Below are positions 36,493 to 45,453 of a DNA stretch of 64,000 bases, one piece after another. Source of the stretch: Sphingomonas sp. Ag1 (GTDB lineage: Bacteria; Pseudomonadota; Alphaproteobacteria; Sphingomonadales; Sphingomonadaceae). Numbering within the stretch: the first letter of the stretch is position 1; the number at the start of each line of letters is the position of its first letter. The stretch covers positions 62,001 to 126,000 of the forward strand of contig NZ_LAZX01000089.1 of assembly GCF_000980895.1 (NCBI RefSeq), written 5' to 3'. The translations under genes were made by a program, and so were the position numbers. The notes beneath the pieces are model-generated. The model was not told where the DNA came from, ran no database searches, and worked only from the letters and a program-made list of their open reading frames with translations.

Positions 36493-38001
36493 GTGGATCA
36501 CGTCGCGGACAATCCCTGGGTGGCGCTTGCCTACCTGATATCGGGCGTGTGCTTCATCATGGCGCTGCGCGGCCTGTCGAGCCCGGAAAGCAGCCGTCGC
36601 GGTAATCGCTATGGCATGATCGGCATGGCCATCGCCGTCGTGACGACGCTGGTGACGCACGTGCCGACCATGCCGGTGCTCGCGGTGGGCGAAGTCGCCG
36701 GCTATGATTATGCGACGATCCTGCGGCGGGTCGACACGCTGTCGGTGATCGAGATCCTGCTGGCGATTGGCCTGGGTGCGGTGATCGGCGTGGTGACCGC
36801 GCGGCGGATCGCGATGACGGCGATGCCGCAGCTGGTCGCGGCGTTCCACAGCCTCGTCGGTCTTGCCGCGGTGCTGGTGGCGATCGCCGCCTTCCTCAAC
36901 CCGGTCGCCTTCGGCATCGCCGACGTGGTGACGCCGCTGATCGGCGCGCCTTTCGCCGCGATCCACGGTGTCAGCCGGATCGAGATGATCCTGGGCGTCG
37001 CGATCGGCGCGATCACCTTTTCGGGCTCGGTCATCGCCTTCCTGAAGCTGAACGGCAACATGGGCGGCGCGCCGATCATGCTGCCGGCACGCCACGCGAT
37101 CAACCTGGGCGTCGCCCTGATGATCCTGTGGTTCTCCTTCTCCTTCTGGCTAACGCAATCGCCGTTCGATTTCTGGATCGTGGTCGCCCTGTCGTTCGCG
37201 ATCGGTTTCCTCCTGATCATCCCGATCGGCGGCGCCGACATGCCGGTCGTGGTATCGATGCTGAACAGCTATTCCGGCTGGGCCGCAGCGGCGATGGGAT
37301 TCACGCTGCACAACACCGCGATGATCATCACCGGCGCGCTTGTCGGCAGCTCGGGCGCGATCCTGAGCTACATCATGTGCCGCGCGATGAACCGCAGCTT
37401 CATCAGCGTGATCGCCGGCGGCTTCGGCGCGGAAGCGTCGTCGGGCGGCGGCGGCGGGGCGCAGATCGACCGGCCGTGGAAGCGCGGCTCGGCCGAGGAC
37501 GCGGCGTTCCTGATGAGCCAGGCCGAGCAGGTCATCATCGTCCCCGGCTACGGCATGGCGGTCGCGCAGGCGCAGCACGTGCTGCGCGAGATGGCGGACA
37601 AGCTGAAGGAGCAGGGCGTGCGGGTGAAATACGCAATCCACCCAGTTGCCGGCCGCATGCCCGGGCATATGAACGTCCTGCTCGCCGAGGCCAACGTGCC
37701 GTATGACGAGGTGTTCGAGCTGGAGGATATCAATTCCGAGTTCGCGCAGACCGACGTTGCGTTCGTCATTGGCGCAAATGACGTGACCAATCCCGCGGCA
37801 AAGACCGACAAGACCTCACCAATCTACGGCATGCCGGTGCTGGATGTGGAAAAGGCGAAGACGGTATTGTTCGTGAAGCGATCGATGGGCGGGGTCGGCT
37901 ATGCCGGCGTCGACAATGAAGTATTCTATCGCGACAACACGATGATGCTGCTGGCCGACGCCAAGAAGATGGTCGAGGAGATCGTCAAGGCGCTGGACTA
38001 A
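36493..38001 (+). CDS. pntB: NAD(P) transhydrogenase subunit beta
   Basis: Subunit beta holds the membrane proton path and the NADP-binding domain III. It has 502 residues with a GTG start at 36493. Eight or nine membrane helices cover residues 8-270. Domain III (about 320-500) has the NADP fingerprint VPGYGMAVAQAQHVLREM and VAFVIGANDVTNPAAK, then MPVLDVEKAKTVLFVKRSM. It completes an energy-linked transhydrogenase that makes NADPH from NADH using the proton gradient. Confidence 0.95.
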   Translation: MDHVADNPWVALAYLISGVCFIMALRGLSSPESSRRGNRYGMIGMAIAVVTTLVTHVPTMPVLAVGEVAGYDYATILRRVDTLSVIEILLAIGLGAVIGVVTARRIAMTAMPQLVAAFHSLVGLAAVLVAIAAFLNPVAFGIADVVTPLIGAPFAAIHGVSRIEMILGVAIGAITFSGSVIAFLKLNGNMGGAPIMLPARHAINLGVALMILWFSFSFWLTQSPFDFWIVVALSFAIGFLLIIPIGGADMPVVVSMLNSYSGWAAAAMGFTLHNTAMIITGALVGSSGAILSYIMCRAMNRSFISVIAGGFGAEASSGGGGGAQIDRPWKRGSAEDAAFLMSQAEQVIIVPGYGMAVAQAQHVLREMADKLKEQGVRVKYAIHPVAGRMPGHMNVLLAEANVPYDEVFELEDINSEFAQTDVAFVIGANDVTNPAAKTDKTSPIYGMPVLDVEKAKTVLFVKRSMGGVGYAGVDNEVFYRDNTMMLLADAKKMVEEIVKALD

Positions 38002-38043
38002 CCTGATCCGGTCCGGATTGGATGCAAAACCGACCATCAATTG

Positions 38044-38060
38044 TCATCCATTTCGGATGA
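38044..38060. promoter_or_regulatory. inverted repeat ahead of the MarR-type gene
   Basis: TCATCC and GGATGA flank ATTTC; further ATTG and GATGG repeats lie on either side (38037-38069). It is in the 121-base gap between pntB and the regulator gene and could be an operator of that regulator or a weak terminator of pntB. There is no T run after it. Confidence 0.35.
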
Positions 38061-38122
38061 TGGATTGTCGAATGGCGTAAAACATTACAGGAATGTCGGA
38101 AATCGCCGTTCGGAGTCAGAAG

Positions 38123-39097
38123 ATGCATTTGATCCATCGTGATTATCACGCCGGGGGGGAGTCGTCGGGCTTTGACGCCCTGATCATCGGTGGCGATCGG
38201 CACCCTGGCGGGGATAAGGGCTGGGGTGAGGATGAGGGCGGGGGCGAGGACGCAGCTGCCGCGCTGGAGATGTGTGGCGGCCGGGTGGTCGGTAGCGGCA
38301 CGCTGAGCGATGCGCCCGCCCGCCTCGCGACACTGGCGACGCGGCCGCTGATCCTGCTCGATCTGCGGCAGGTCGAGGATGAGGCGATCAGTGCCGGCCT
38401 GTCCCGGCTGGACGGCATGGCGGCCGGGCGCGACCTGGCGATGGTCGCCGCCATCACCCCGGCGCAGATCGATGTGGTGGCCGCTGGCCTCGTCCTGTCG
38501 CGTCACCAGATCCTGTGCGATCCGCAGCCGGCGGACTGGATCGCCGCCATGGCCGGCGCTCAGGGCGCAGACCGGCTGGTCCTGCATGATCGGATCAACG
38601 AGGGCGAGGCGGCGCGGCTGGCGAAGCTGAACGCGGAAGTAGCGCGGATCGCCGACGTGCTGGCGAAACTGTCCAAGCATGACGAGCCGATGCGCACGGC
38701 GATCGTGGCTGAACCCAGCTTTGACTATGCAGCCGAGCAGCGGACCGATTCGATCACCGCGGCCGATATCCGCCAGATCGTTCGCTCGCGCCGGCTGCGC
38801 GATCGCTATGTCGGGCCCGGGCTGTTCGAGGATCCCGCCTGGGACATGATGCTGGACCTGTATGCCGCGCACCTGGAGCGCGCGCATGTTTCGGTGTCCA
38901 GCCTGTGCATCGCGGCGGCGGTGGCGCCGACGACGGCGTTGCGCTGGATCTCCCGCCTGACCGAGGCGGGATTGTTCGAACGCCGCCCGGACCCGTTCGA
39001 TCGACGCCGTGCCTTCATGTCGCTGACCGAAAGCGGTCTGGACGCGATGCGCCGCTATGTCGCGATGGCGCGCACTCTGGGGCTGCCGATCATCTGA
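38123..39097 (+). CDS. MarR-type winged-helix regulator with receiver-like N-terminal domain
   Basis: I use the ATG at 38123 (GGAG 8 bases upstream; 324 residues). An ATG at 38093 is also possible. Residues about 25-45 are a Gly/Glu/Asp-rich low-complexity patch. Residues 55-150 look like an alternating alpha/beta domain (PLILLDLRQVEDE, then DLAMVAAITPAQIDVVAAG, then HQILCDPQPADWIAAM) that resembles a receiver without the usual switch residues. The C-terminal third is a MarR winged helix: SVSSLCIAAAVAPTTALRWI, TEAGLFERRPDPFDRR, FMSLTESG. The ligand and targets are unknown. Confidence 0.8.
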   Translation: MHLIHRDYHAGGESSGFDALIIGGDRHPGGDKGWGEDEGGGEDAAAALEMCGGRVVGSGTLSDAPARLATLATRPLILLDLRQVEDEAISAGLSRLDGMAAGRDLAMVAAITPAQIDVVAAGLVLSRHQILCDPQPADWIAAMAGAQGADRLVLHDRINEGEAARLAKLNAEVARIADVLAKLSKHDEPMRTAIVAEPSFDYAAEQRTDSITAADIRQIVRSRRLRDRYVGPGLFEDPAWDMMLDLYAAHLERAHVSVSSLCIAAAVAPTTALRWISRLTEAGLFERRPDPFDRRRAFMSLTESGLDAMRRYVAMARTLGLPII

Positions 39098-39191
39098 CGC
39101 GCCCCCGGGCCGGCGCGCGGAGGTGGCGTTGGCGTCTCAAGGAGCCTTGTGCGATCGGCGCGGGACGCTAAAGGAGCATCCTCCCGCAAGG

Positions 39192-39267
39192 GGGCGCTTA
39201 GCTCAGCTGGTAGAGCGGCTCGTTTACACCGAGTAGGTCGGCGGTTCGAACCCGTCAGCGCCCACCA
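39192..39267 (+). tRNA. tRNA-Val (anticodon TAC)
   Basis: This 76-base gene includes an encoded CCA. The acceptor GGGCGCT pairs with AGCGCCC, the D-loop has AGCTCAGCTGGTAGAGC, the anticodon stem CTCGT/ACGAG-type encloses TTTACAC with TAC at the anticodon, and the T-arm has GGTTCGAACCC. All arms are intact. Confidence 0.93.
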
Positions 39268-40527
39268 CCTGCAAAGCCGCAGTATTCCTATGTGGTGATC
39301 GGCGCGGACTCTCACCGCTCGATCTTTAGCAGACAGCTTGGGAAATGTGCCGCGCGCAGTTTTGTTGTGCTCTTTCCCGGATATCGAGATGGTGACGGAT
39401 TCTCCCACGGTGCGAGGATCCGAGCACTGCACAATGGGACTAGTGCGCCAAAGCCTTCCTCGCTTCCTTCGGTCCATGCGCTGCACAGGGTGACGGATCG
39501 TTTGTGAATTTGGATCTTGGCTGATCGACGTCAGACTCCAGTCGGCGCGCTTCGATGTGCTTGCAAGCAAGCGGACGGCTTTGGTCCGGCGGCGTCACGA
39601 CGGATGGTATCGCGACGCGTGAGGATAGCGGTACCTGGCCTGCACTCAGGAGCAGGCCAACGCTGTCGCACGTGGCGGAAAGCCGTTGGCCAACCCAGCG
39701 TTACAACGGTCGAAATGCGTTCCCGGATCGCGCGTCGGGCGACGGGAAGATCACGGGTATAAATTGATTGCCCCACCCCGGATTACGGACGGACAAAATG
39801 GGCGGGGTGGAGCGCGGCTTAGAACACACAGCCGTCAGCTTTGTTCCCGTGTTCGTCCCGAGGCAATGTCGCCGACGTGCGGAAGCGACATGCTGCCCCG
39901 CCGGCTGCCAAAGGGTGCTCCGCAGAAGCCGTGAGGCAGGTCAGTTGGTCTGGCATGAAGAAAGCGATGAATGGGAAGGGATAACGTTCGGGATCGCCGG
40001 CGCGCCCTTCGTTGAAACGGATGCTGCGAAAACGTCGGGAGCAAAGCCGCGCCGGGAACCGTGCTTTGGTCGACCTCATGCGCTCCGCGGCTTTCAGTTG
40101 TTGCCGCGGTTCTCGGAGCTTTTGCGCAGATATGCTCGTGTCACGAGTGAATGCGCTGGCGCTCCTGCGGACAGCGCTTGGCCTAGCTGCGACGATCCTC
40201 TGCGCAAACGCCCGAGGCAGCTTAGCATGGATCTGCACTGCAAAAGGCTGCCTCGCCTTTGATCCGGATCAGTATCTTTGATGGGACGGCACAATTCGCC
40301 ACCTGCCGCGATTGTGGCTGATCTTGTTGTGGAGACCGCACGCTCCCTATCCGCCCGAGTAAATCAATCGTTTCGGGGAGGTGGCCTTTCCTCTCTTGCA
40401 CATGCCGGGCACAGTCACGATTCTATTACGGTGCACAGGCGCGAACACGATAACCGACGGAGAGCGCCGGAGGCGATAGGGGGAGTGATGAGCGACCAGC
40501 ATTGCGTTGGCAGCGGCAGGCCCGTGC
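39268..40527. other. 1.26 kb without a convincing gene, downstream of tRNA-Val
   Basis: Frames of 60-165 codons exist on both strands, but none has a believable start, hydrophobic pattern or family motif, and they overlap one another. The region is lower in GC than its surroundings and lacks the third-position GC bias of the neighbouring genes. It adjoins the 3' end of a tRNA, a common integration target, so a decayed insertion is possible. No direct repeat of the tRNA 3' end was seen within it by eye. Confidence 0.5.
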
Positions 40528-41496
40528 ATGGCTAGGGCGCAGTTTAGCGACATGGCGCGCTATGTGGCGACCGCGCTGCTGGAGCCGCACCGTCCCTTGC
40601 TCGCGCATCTCGTCGTCACGCGATACTGCAATCTCGACTGCACCTATTGCAACGAATTCGACAAGGTATCGAAGCCGATCGCGGCGGAGGTGCTGCTGGC
40701 GCGGGTGGACCGGCTCGCGGCGCTGGGCACACGCGTGCTGACGCTGACTGGGGGCGAACCGCTGACTAATCCGGCGCACGAGGCGGTCATTGCGCATGCC
40801 CGGTCGCGCGGCATGATCGTCACCACCATCACCAACGGCTTCCTGATGACGCGTGAGCGGATCGAGGCGATGAACGCTGCGGGTCTCAATGCGCTGCAGA
40901 TCTCGATCGATGGGGTGGAGCCGGACGAGGTGTCGAAGAAGACGCTGAAGTCGCTGCGCGGGAAGCTGCAGCTATTGGCGGACCATGCCGAGTTCGCGGT
41001 GAACATCAATTCGGTGCTGGGGATCAGCGAGGAGCGCACGCAGGATGCGATCGAGGTGGCGGAGGTCGCGCGCGGGCACGGCTTTTCCCACACCGTCGGC
41101 GTCATGCATGATGACAGCGGATCGCTGGCGCCGCTGTCGCCGACGCAGCGCGCGGTGTACGCGCGGCTGATGCACGAGGGCGGGATCCCGCACCGGTTCA
41201 ATTACTGGACGTTCCAGCGCAATTTGATGGACGGGCGGCCGAACCGCTGGCGCTGCCGCGCGGGCGGGCGGTATCTGTACATCTGCGAGGACGGGCTGGT
41301 GCATTATTGCTCGCAGCGGCGCGGTGCCCCGGCGATCCCGCTGGAGATCTATTCGCGGGACGACGTCGCGCGGGAATATGCGACGGTGAAGGCATGCGCG
41401 CCGTTCTGCACGGTGAGCTGCGTTCATCAGGCGAGCTTTGCCGACAATTGGCGCGCGCAGCCGCGGCAGGACGGGCCGGCGCAGCTGGTCGCCTGA
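40528..41496 (+). CDS. radical SAM protein with SPASM-like C-terminus
   Basis: The 322-residue protein (ATG at 40528; an ATG at 40552 is also possible) carries the radical SAM cluster motif YCNLDCTYC (C-x3-C-x2-C). LTGGEPL is the SAM-binding GGE motif, and further barrel strands include ISIDGVEPDEVSKKT. The C-terminus is cysteine-rich: WRCRAGGRYLYICEDGLVHYC, then KACAPFCTVSCVHQ, consistent with an auxiliary Fe-S cluster of the SPASM/twitch type. SPASM proteins modify peptides, enzymes or small molecules. No precursor peptide gene is seen nearby; neighbours are envelope-type genes, so the substrate is open. Confidence 0.85.
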   Translation: MARAQFSDMARYVATALLEPHRPLLAHLVVTRYCNLDCTYCNEFDKVSKPIAAEVLLARVDRLAALGTRVLTLTGGEPLTNPAHEAVIAHARSRGMIVTTITNGFLMTRERIEAMNAAGLNALQISIDGVEPDEVSKKTLKSLRGKLQLLADHAEFAVNINSVLGISEERTQDAIEVAEVARGHGFSHTVGVMHDDSGSLAPLSPTQRAVYARLMHEGGIPHRFNYWTFQRNLMDGRPNRWRCRAGGRYLYICEDGLVHYCSQRRGAPAIPLEIYSRDDVAREYATVKACAPFCTVSCVHQASFADNWRAQPRQDGPAQLVA

Positions 41497-41502
41497 GCCG
41501 GT

Positions 41503-42633
41503 TCAGCGCCAGTCGGTGACGGTGCGGCGCGCGCGGGCCAGTGGGGCGATCGCGGCGGCGGCAATGCGCAGGCCGGCGGTGGCGGCCATGCCGCGCAGAC
41601 GGGACGGTCGCGAAGGCGCGGCGTCGATGCTCGCGGCGCGCACAGGATCGAGGACGCGCGCGCAAAAATCAGCCACCAGCGTCGCATCGCCGACGAGCGC
41701 GAGATATTCCTCATTCGCGACATGACTGGCGAAATCGAAGTTGGTCGATCCGGTCACCAGCGTTTTGCCATCGATCAGCATTGCTTTCAGGTGGCTCATG
41801 CCCGGCGTCAGGCGGATGGTGAGGTTGGACACGGGCGGCCTGGCGAGCAGTGCGTCGCGCACGATCGGCTTGTTGCTGTCGCGCGGGGTGAGGATTTCGA
41901 CCGCGACACCGCGGCGGGCGGTTGCCTCCAGCCAGTCGAGAAACGGAAAGCTGGGATAGGGGCTGATCACGACAATGTCGCGCTGCGCTGCGCCGATCGC
42001 GTCGGCGAGCGGGGCATAGCCCTGATCGTTCGTTCGCCCGTCGAGCGCGACGAGGGTGAGGCCGGGCGCGTCGCGGCGCGCATGGTGCGGCGTTCCGGCC
42101 CAGGTCGCTTCGAAATCCTGCGCGAGGAAGGCGGCTGCCTCTGCGTCGTCAATCCGCACCATCATGTCGTGCCAGGCGAAATTGTGGTCGCTGAAGTTCA
42201 GCCCGCCGAGATAGGCGACGTCGTCGGTGATCAGCAGCTTCTTGTGGTTGCGCACGCCATAACGCAGCGGGTTGCGGCCGATCGGATTGGTCCGCCGCAC
42301 GGCGATGCCGTGGCGCCCGGCATCGCGGAACATCTCGCGTGTCGCGCGCACCTCCTGGCGGAAGGCGGCATTGGACAGGCGTTGCGGGGACAGCACGAAA
42401 CGGTCGTTCACCACCATGCGCGAATAGCTGTCGACCAGGATGCGGCGATTCGTGGCGGTGCTGGCGGCAAGGGCATCGAAGACGCTGGTGCCGGCGGCGT
42501 CCGCCTCGAACGTCATCGCCTGGACCAGCACGCGATCGCGCGCCGCCGCGATGTCGTCCGCCGCAGCGGTCCAGAATTCGGCCGCGCCGACGAGCAGCTG
42601 ATGCTTGACCAACCCCGGACCACCCCCCAACAA
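41503..42633 (-). CDS. phospholipase D-like (cardiolipin synthase-type) protein
   Basis: This has two HKD motifs: RNHKKLLITDDVAYLGGLNF (H-x-K-x4-D) and SHLKAMLIDGKTLVTGSTNF (H-x-K-x4-D), as in PLD enzymes and cardiolipin synthases. The 376 residues lack the two N-terminal membrane spans of Cls, and the C-terminal R-A-R-R-T-V-T-D-W-R tail is basic. All plausible starts are TTG, at 42633 or 42612, each with G-rich upstream sequence. It is convergent with the radical SAM gene (6-base gap between stops) and divergent from the glycosyltransferase. It could act on phosphatidylglycerol or a related lipid. Confidence 0.85.
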   Translation of the reverse strand: MLGGGPGLVKHQLLVGAAEFWTAAADDIAAARDRVLVQAMTFEADAAGTSVFDALAASTATNRRILVDSYSRMVVNDRFVLSPQRLSNAAFRQEVRATREMFRDAGRHGIAVRRTNPIGRNPLRYGVRNHKKLLITDDVAYLGGLNFSDHNFAWHDMMVRIDDAEAAAFLAQDFEATWAGTPHHARRDAPGLTLVALDGRTNDQGYAPLADAIGAAQRDIVVISPYPSFPFLDWLEATARRGVAVEILTPRDSNKPIVRDALLARPPVSNLTIRLTPGMSHLKAMLIDGKTLVTGSTNFDFASHVANEEYLALVGDATLVADFCARVLDPVRAASIDAAPSRPSRLRGMAATAGLRIAAAAIAPLARARRTVTDWR

Positions 42634-42718
42634 AGCGCGACGGTTCCGGCATTTTTTCCGGAGCTTGGCTCACGCGGGCCGGTTGGTTGTAGCGTGAGGG
42701 GGAAGACAAGGAAACACG

Positions 42719-43957
42719 ATGGGGCGCGGCGAGGAGGATGACAGGCGACGGATCCCTCCGGCACGCGTTCTGTTGCTGCTGACATCGCTTCATGGGGGCG
42801 GGGCCGAGCGCGTCGCGGTCCATCTGGCCAATCGCTGCGATCCCGCCTTGGTCGACGTGCGCATCGGGTTGCTTCGCGCAGCCGGGCCGTTCGTGAAGGA
42901 TGTCGACCCCGCGCGGTTGATGGTGGCCCCGGAGGGGGAGCGGCGGTTCGTGTTCGAGGGGCCGAACGCGGGCTTCTACCGGCCGGATCGGCTGATCGCG
43001 GGGGCGATGCAGGCGCCGATCGCGTTTCGGCGCATGATCCAGGAATGGCGGCCCGACGTGGTGATGAGCTTCCTGAAGGGGACGACGCTGATCACGCAAC
43101 TGGCACTGGCGGGGCTTGGCGCCGCGCGGCCGCGCTGGATCGCACGCGAAGGCAACAATACGCTGGCGGTGATTGGTGACGAGCTTCGCTCACCGGCAGC
43201 GCAGCGGCTGGTTACCTGGTATACGGCGCGGACCTATCGCGCGGCCGACGTGTTGCTCGCCAATTCGCAGCATATGGCGGACGGCCTGATAGACGATCTG
43301 GCGCTGGACCCAGCACGCATGCGGATGATCCGCAACCCGATCGATGCCGCGCGCGCGCGCCGGGAGTCGGACGGGCCGATCGCGCGAACATCGGAGGCGC
43401 GGCCGTTCATCCTGTCGGTCGGCCGGCTGGAATATCAGAAGGGCCATGACATGCTGCTGACGGCCTATGCCGCCAGCCGCGCGCGGGGCACGCATGACCT
43501 GGTGATTGTCGGCCGTGGATCGCGCGAGGCGCAACTGCGGCAACAGGCGGCAGCGCTTGGCATTGATGGGAGCGTCAGCTTCGTCGGGTTCGACGACAAT
43601 CCCTGGGCGTGGATGGCGCGGGCCGACATGGTGGTGCTGCCGTCGCGATGGGAAGGGTTTCCGACGACCGCCGGCGAGGCGCTGGCGCTGGGGTGTCCGA
43701 CACTGGTCACCGATTGCCGCTTCGGATCGCGCGAGCTGGTCGGCCATGATGTGGCGGGCTGGTGCGTCACGCCGGATGCCGATGCGATCCGCGGCGGGAT
43801 CGATCGCCTGATCGAGGACCGGGCGCTCGCCGCGCGGCTGGGCGCCGCGGGGCCGGCGCGCGTCGAGGCGTTCGGCATGACGGCGATGATCGCGGCCTAT
43901 CAGGCGCTGTTCATCGAGCAGGCGGCGCTCGGCCCCGGTGCCCTCGTCGCCGCCTGA
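42719..43957 (+). CDS. GT4 family glycosyltransferase
   Basis: This is a GT-B fold retaining transferase of 412 residues. The N-terminal LLLLTSLHGGGAERVAVHLAN is the donor-side glycine loop. The C-terminal half starts with RPFILSVGRLEYQKGHDMLL, and the E-x7-E motif region is VVLPSRWEGFPTTAGEALALGCP. It resembles WaaG/WcaL-like enzymes of cell-surface polysaccharide synthesis. It overlaps the flippase gene by 20 bases, so the pair is likely to be translated together. Donor and acceptor sugars are unknown. Confidence 0.9.
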   Translation: MGRGEEDDRRRIPPARVLLLLTSLHGGGAERVAVHLANRCDPALVDVRIGLLRAAGPFVKDVDPARLMVAPEGERRFVFEGPNAGFYRPDRLIAGAMQAPIAFRRMIQEWRPDVVMSFLKGTTLITQLALAGLGAARPRWIAREGNNTLAVIGDELRSPAAQRLVTWYTARTYRAADVLLANSQHMADGLIDDLALDPARMRMIRNPIDAARARRESDGPIARTSEARPFILSVGRLEYQKGHDMLLTAYAASRARGTHDLVIVGRGSREAQLRQQAAALGIDGSVSFVGFDDNPWAWMARADMVVLPSRWEGFPTTAGEALALGCPTLVTDCRFGSRELVGHDVAGWCVTPDADAIRGGIDRLIEDRALAARLGAAGPARVEAFGMTAMIAAYQALFIEQAALGPGALVAA

Positions 43958-45422
43958 GACTGGACCACCGACAAGCGACCGGGCGGGACAATTGATCCTG
44001 CGCGGTGGCGGGGTCAATGCGCTCGGCTTCCTGATCCGCTTCGGCGCGCGCTTCGGCTTTCTGTTTGCGGGCGCGCAATTGTACGGCGCTTCGCTGCTGG
44101 GCGCCTATGCCATTGCCCTGGCGGTGGTCGAACTGGGGGTGATGGCGGGCGGGGTCGGCGCACGCTGGCTGATCTTCCAGTGGATCGACGAGCGCGGCCG
44201 GGGCCGTGCGCCGCGGCATGTGGTGATGGATGCGGTGCTGCTGGCGGGGTGCGCGTCGACGATCCTCTGGATCGCGGTGGCGGCGGCTGCGCTGCTCGTG
44301 CCCGCCACTACGCTGGCGCCGCAGACGGCGACGGCGCTGCTGTGGCTGGCGCCGACCATCCTGATCCAGGTGCTGATCGAAGTGCTGCTCGCCGCGACGC
44401 GCTGGAGACGGGAGATACGCTATGACGTGATCGGAAAGAGCGTGATCCAGCCCTGGATAGGCATCGTGGTCGCGCTGCTCGCTTGGGTCGCAGGGGCGCG
44501 GACCATCGGCCTGCCGCTGTCCTATCTGGTCGCCTCGCTGGTGGTGCTGGCGTACGCGTTGCTCGCCGTGCGGCGGGTGCTCCCGAGGAGCGACGCGCCC
44601 TACCGTCCGAGCCGTCAGCGGCTGCGTCGGATGGCATCGCAGGGCCTGCCGACGATGATCAGCGAGGTGAGCGACGGGCTGGTCGCGCGGATCGACCTGT
44701 GGCTGGTCGGCGCTTTGCTGGGGCAGGCGGCGGCGGGCATCTATGGCGTGGTCAAGCAGATCGCCATCGTGCCCCGCCAGGTACGCCAGAGCATCGACGG
44801 AATGCTGGTGCCGCTGGTCTCCAACACGCTCGCGCAGGCCGGGGAGATTGGCGCGGGGCGGGCGATCGGCAGCGCGATCCGCCTGCTGCTGGTGATCCAA
44901 TTGCCGCTGCTGATCGCCCTCGCCGTCGTGGGTGCACCGCTGCTGGAGCTGTTCGGCAAGGGGTTTGGTGCCGGGGCGGGGGCGCTGCTGCTGCTGACGG
45001 GTGCGGAGATCGTGCAAGGCAGCTTTGGCGTGGCGGACCTGATCTTCGCCTATCGCCGGCCGCGGCTCGGCCTTCGGGTCACGCTGCTTGGGGTGGCGGT
45101 GGCCGGGTTGCTGGCGAGCGTGCTGATCCCGGCGTTCGGAATGGCAGGCGCGGCCGGGGCAGTGCTGGGCGGCTATGCCGCGCGCGCGCTGGCGCGACGG
45201 ATCGTGCTGCGTCGCGTCTTCGGGATCGTCGCGACCCCGGGCGTCGCCGCCATTCCGCTGGCGATCGGCGCGGCGGCGATGGGGGCCGTGCTGGCGCTGC
45301 ACCGCCTGCCGCCCGCCGCGCTGGTCGCGGGCCTGGGCACCTACGCGATATCCCTTCTGGCGTGGCGGCGGGCGAGCGGGATCACCTTCCTGCCGACCGG
45401 TTTCGTCGACGAATCGCCCTGA
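43938..45422 (+). CDS. polysaccharide flippase, MOP superfamily
   Basis: This is a 494-residue membrane protein with about 12-14 spans, of the Wzx/oligosaccharide flippase (RfbX) type. The N-terminal VNALGFLIRFGARFGFLFAG and the central ISEVSDGLVARIDLWLVGALLGQAAAGIY are typical of the family. The start is GTG at 43938, inside the end of the glycosyltransferase gene; a TTG at 43992 is an alternative. It would move lipid-linked glycans across the inner membrane. No polymerase (Wzy) or ligase gene is in the window. Confidence 0.85.
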   Translation: MPSSPPETGPPTSDRAGQLILRGGGVNALGFLIRFGARFGFLFAGAQLYGASLLGAYAIALAVVELGVMAGGVGARWLIFQWIDERGRGRAPRHVVMDAVLLAGCASTILWIAVAAAALLVPATTLAPQTATALLWLAPTILIQVLIEVLLAATRWRREIRYDVIGKSVIQPWIGIVVALLAWVAGARTIGLPLSYLVASLVVLAYALLAVRRVLPRSDAPYRPSRQRLRRMASQGLPTMISEVSDGLVARIDLWLVGALLGQAAAGIYGVVKQIAIVPRQVRQSIDGMLVPLVSNTLAQAGEIGAGRAIGSAIRLLLVIQLPLLIALAVVGAPLLELFGKGFGAGAGALLLLTGAEIVQGSFGVADLIFAYRRPRLGLRVTLLGVAVAGLLASVLIPAFGMAGAAGAVLGGYAARALARRIVLRRVFGIVATPGVAAIPLAIGAAAMGAVLALHRLPPAALVAGLGTYAISLLAWRRASGITFLPTGFVDESP

Positions 45423-45453
45423 TTGCGCCACGAGATGCTGTCAAAGGGGGTGC

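Noticed and set aside
39055..39570. 171-codon minus-strand frame across the tRNA-Val gene
   Set aside because: It includes the reverse translation of the tRNA (L-T-G-S-N-R-R-P-T-R-C) and has no other support.
43911..45431. 506-codon minus-strand frame opposite the flippase
   Set aside because: It is Gln/Arg/Asp-rich with no hydrophobic pattern; the plus-strand frame has the membrane helices expected.
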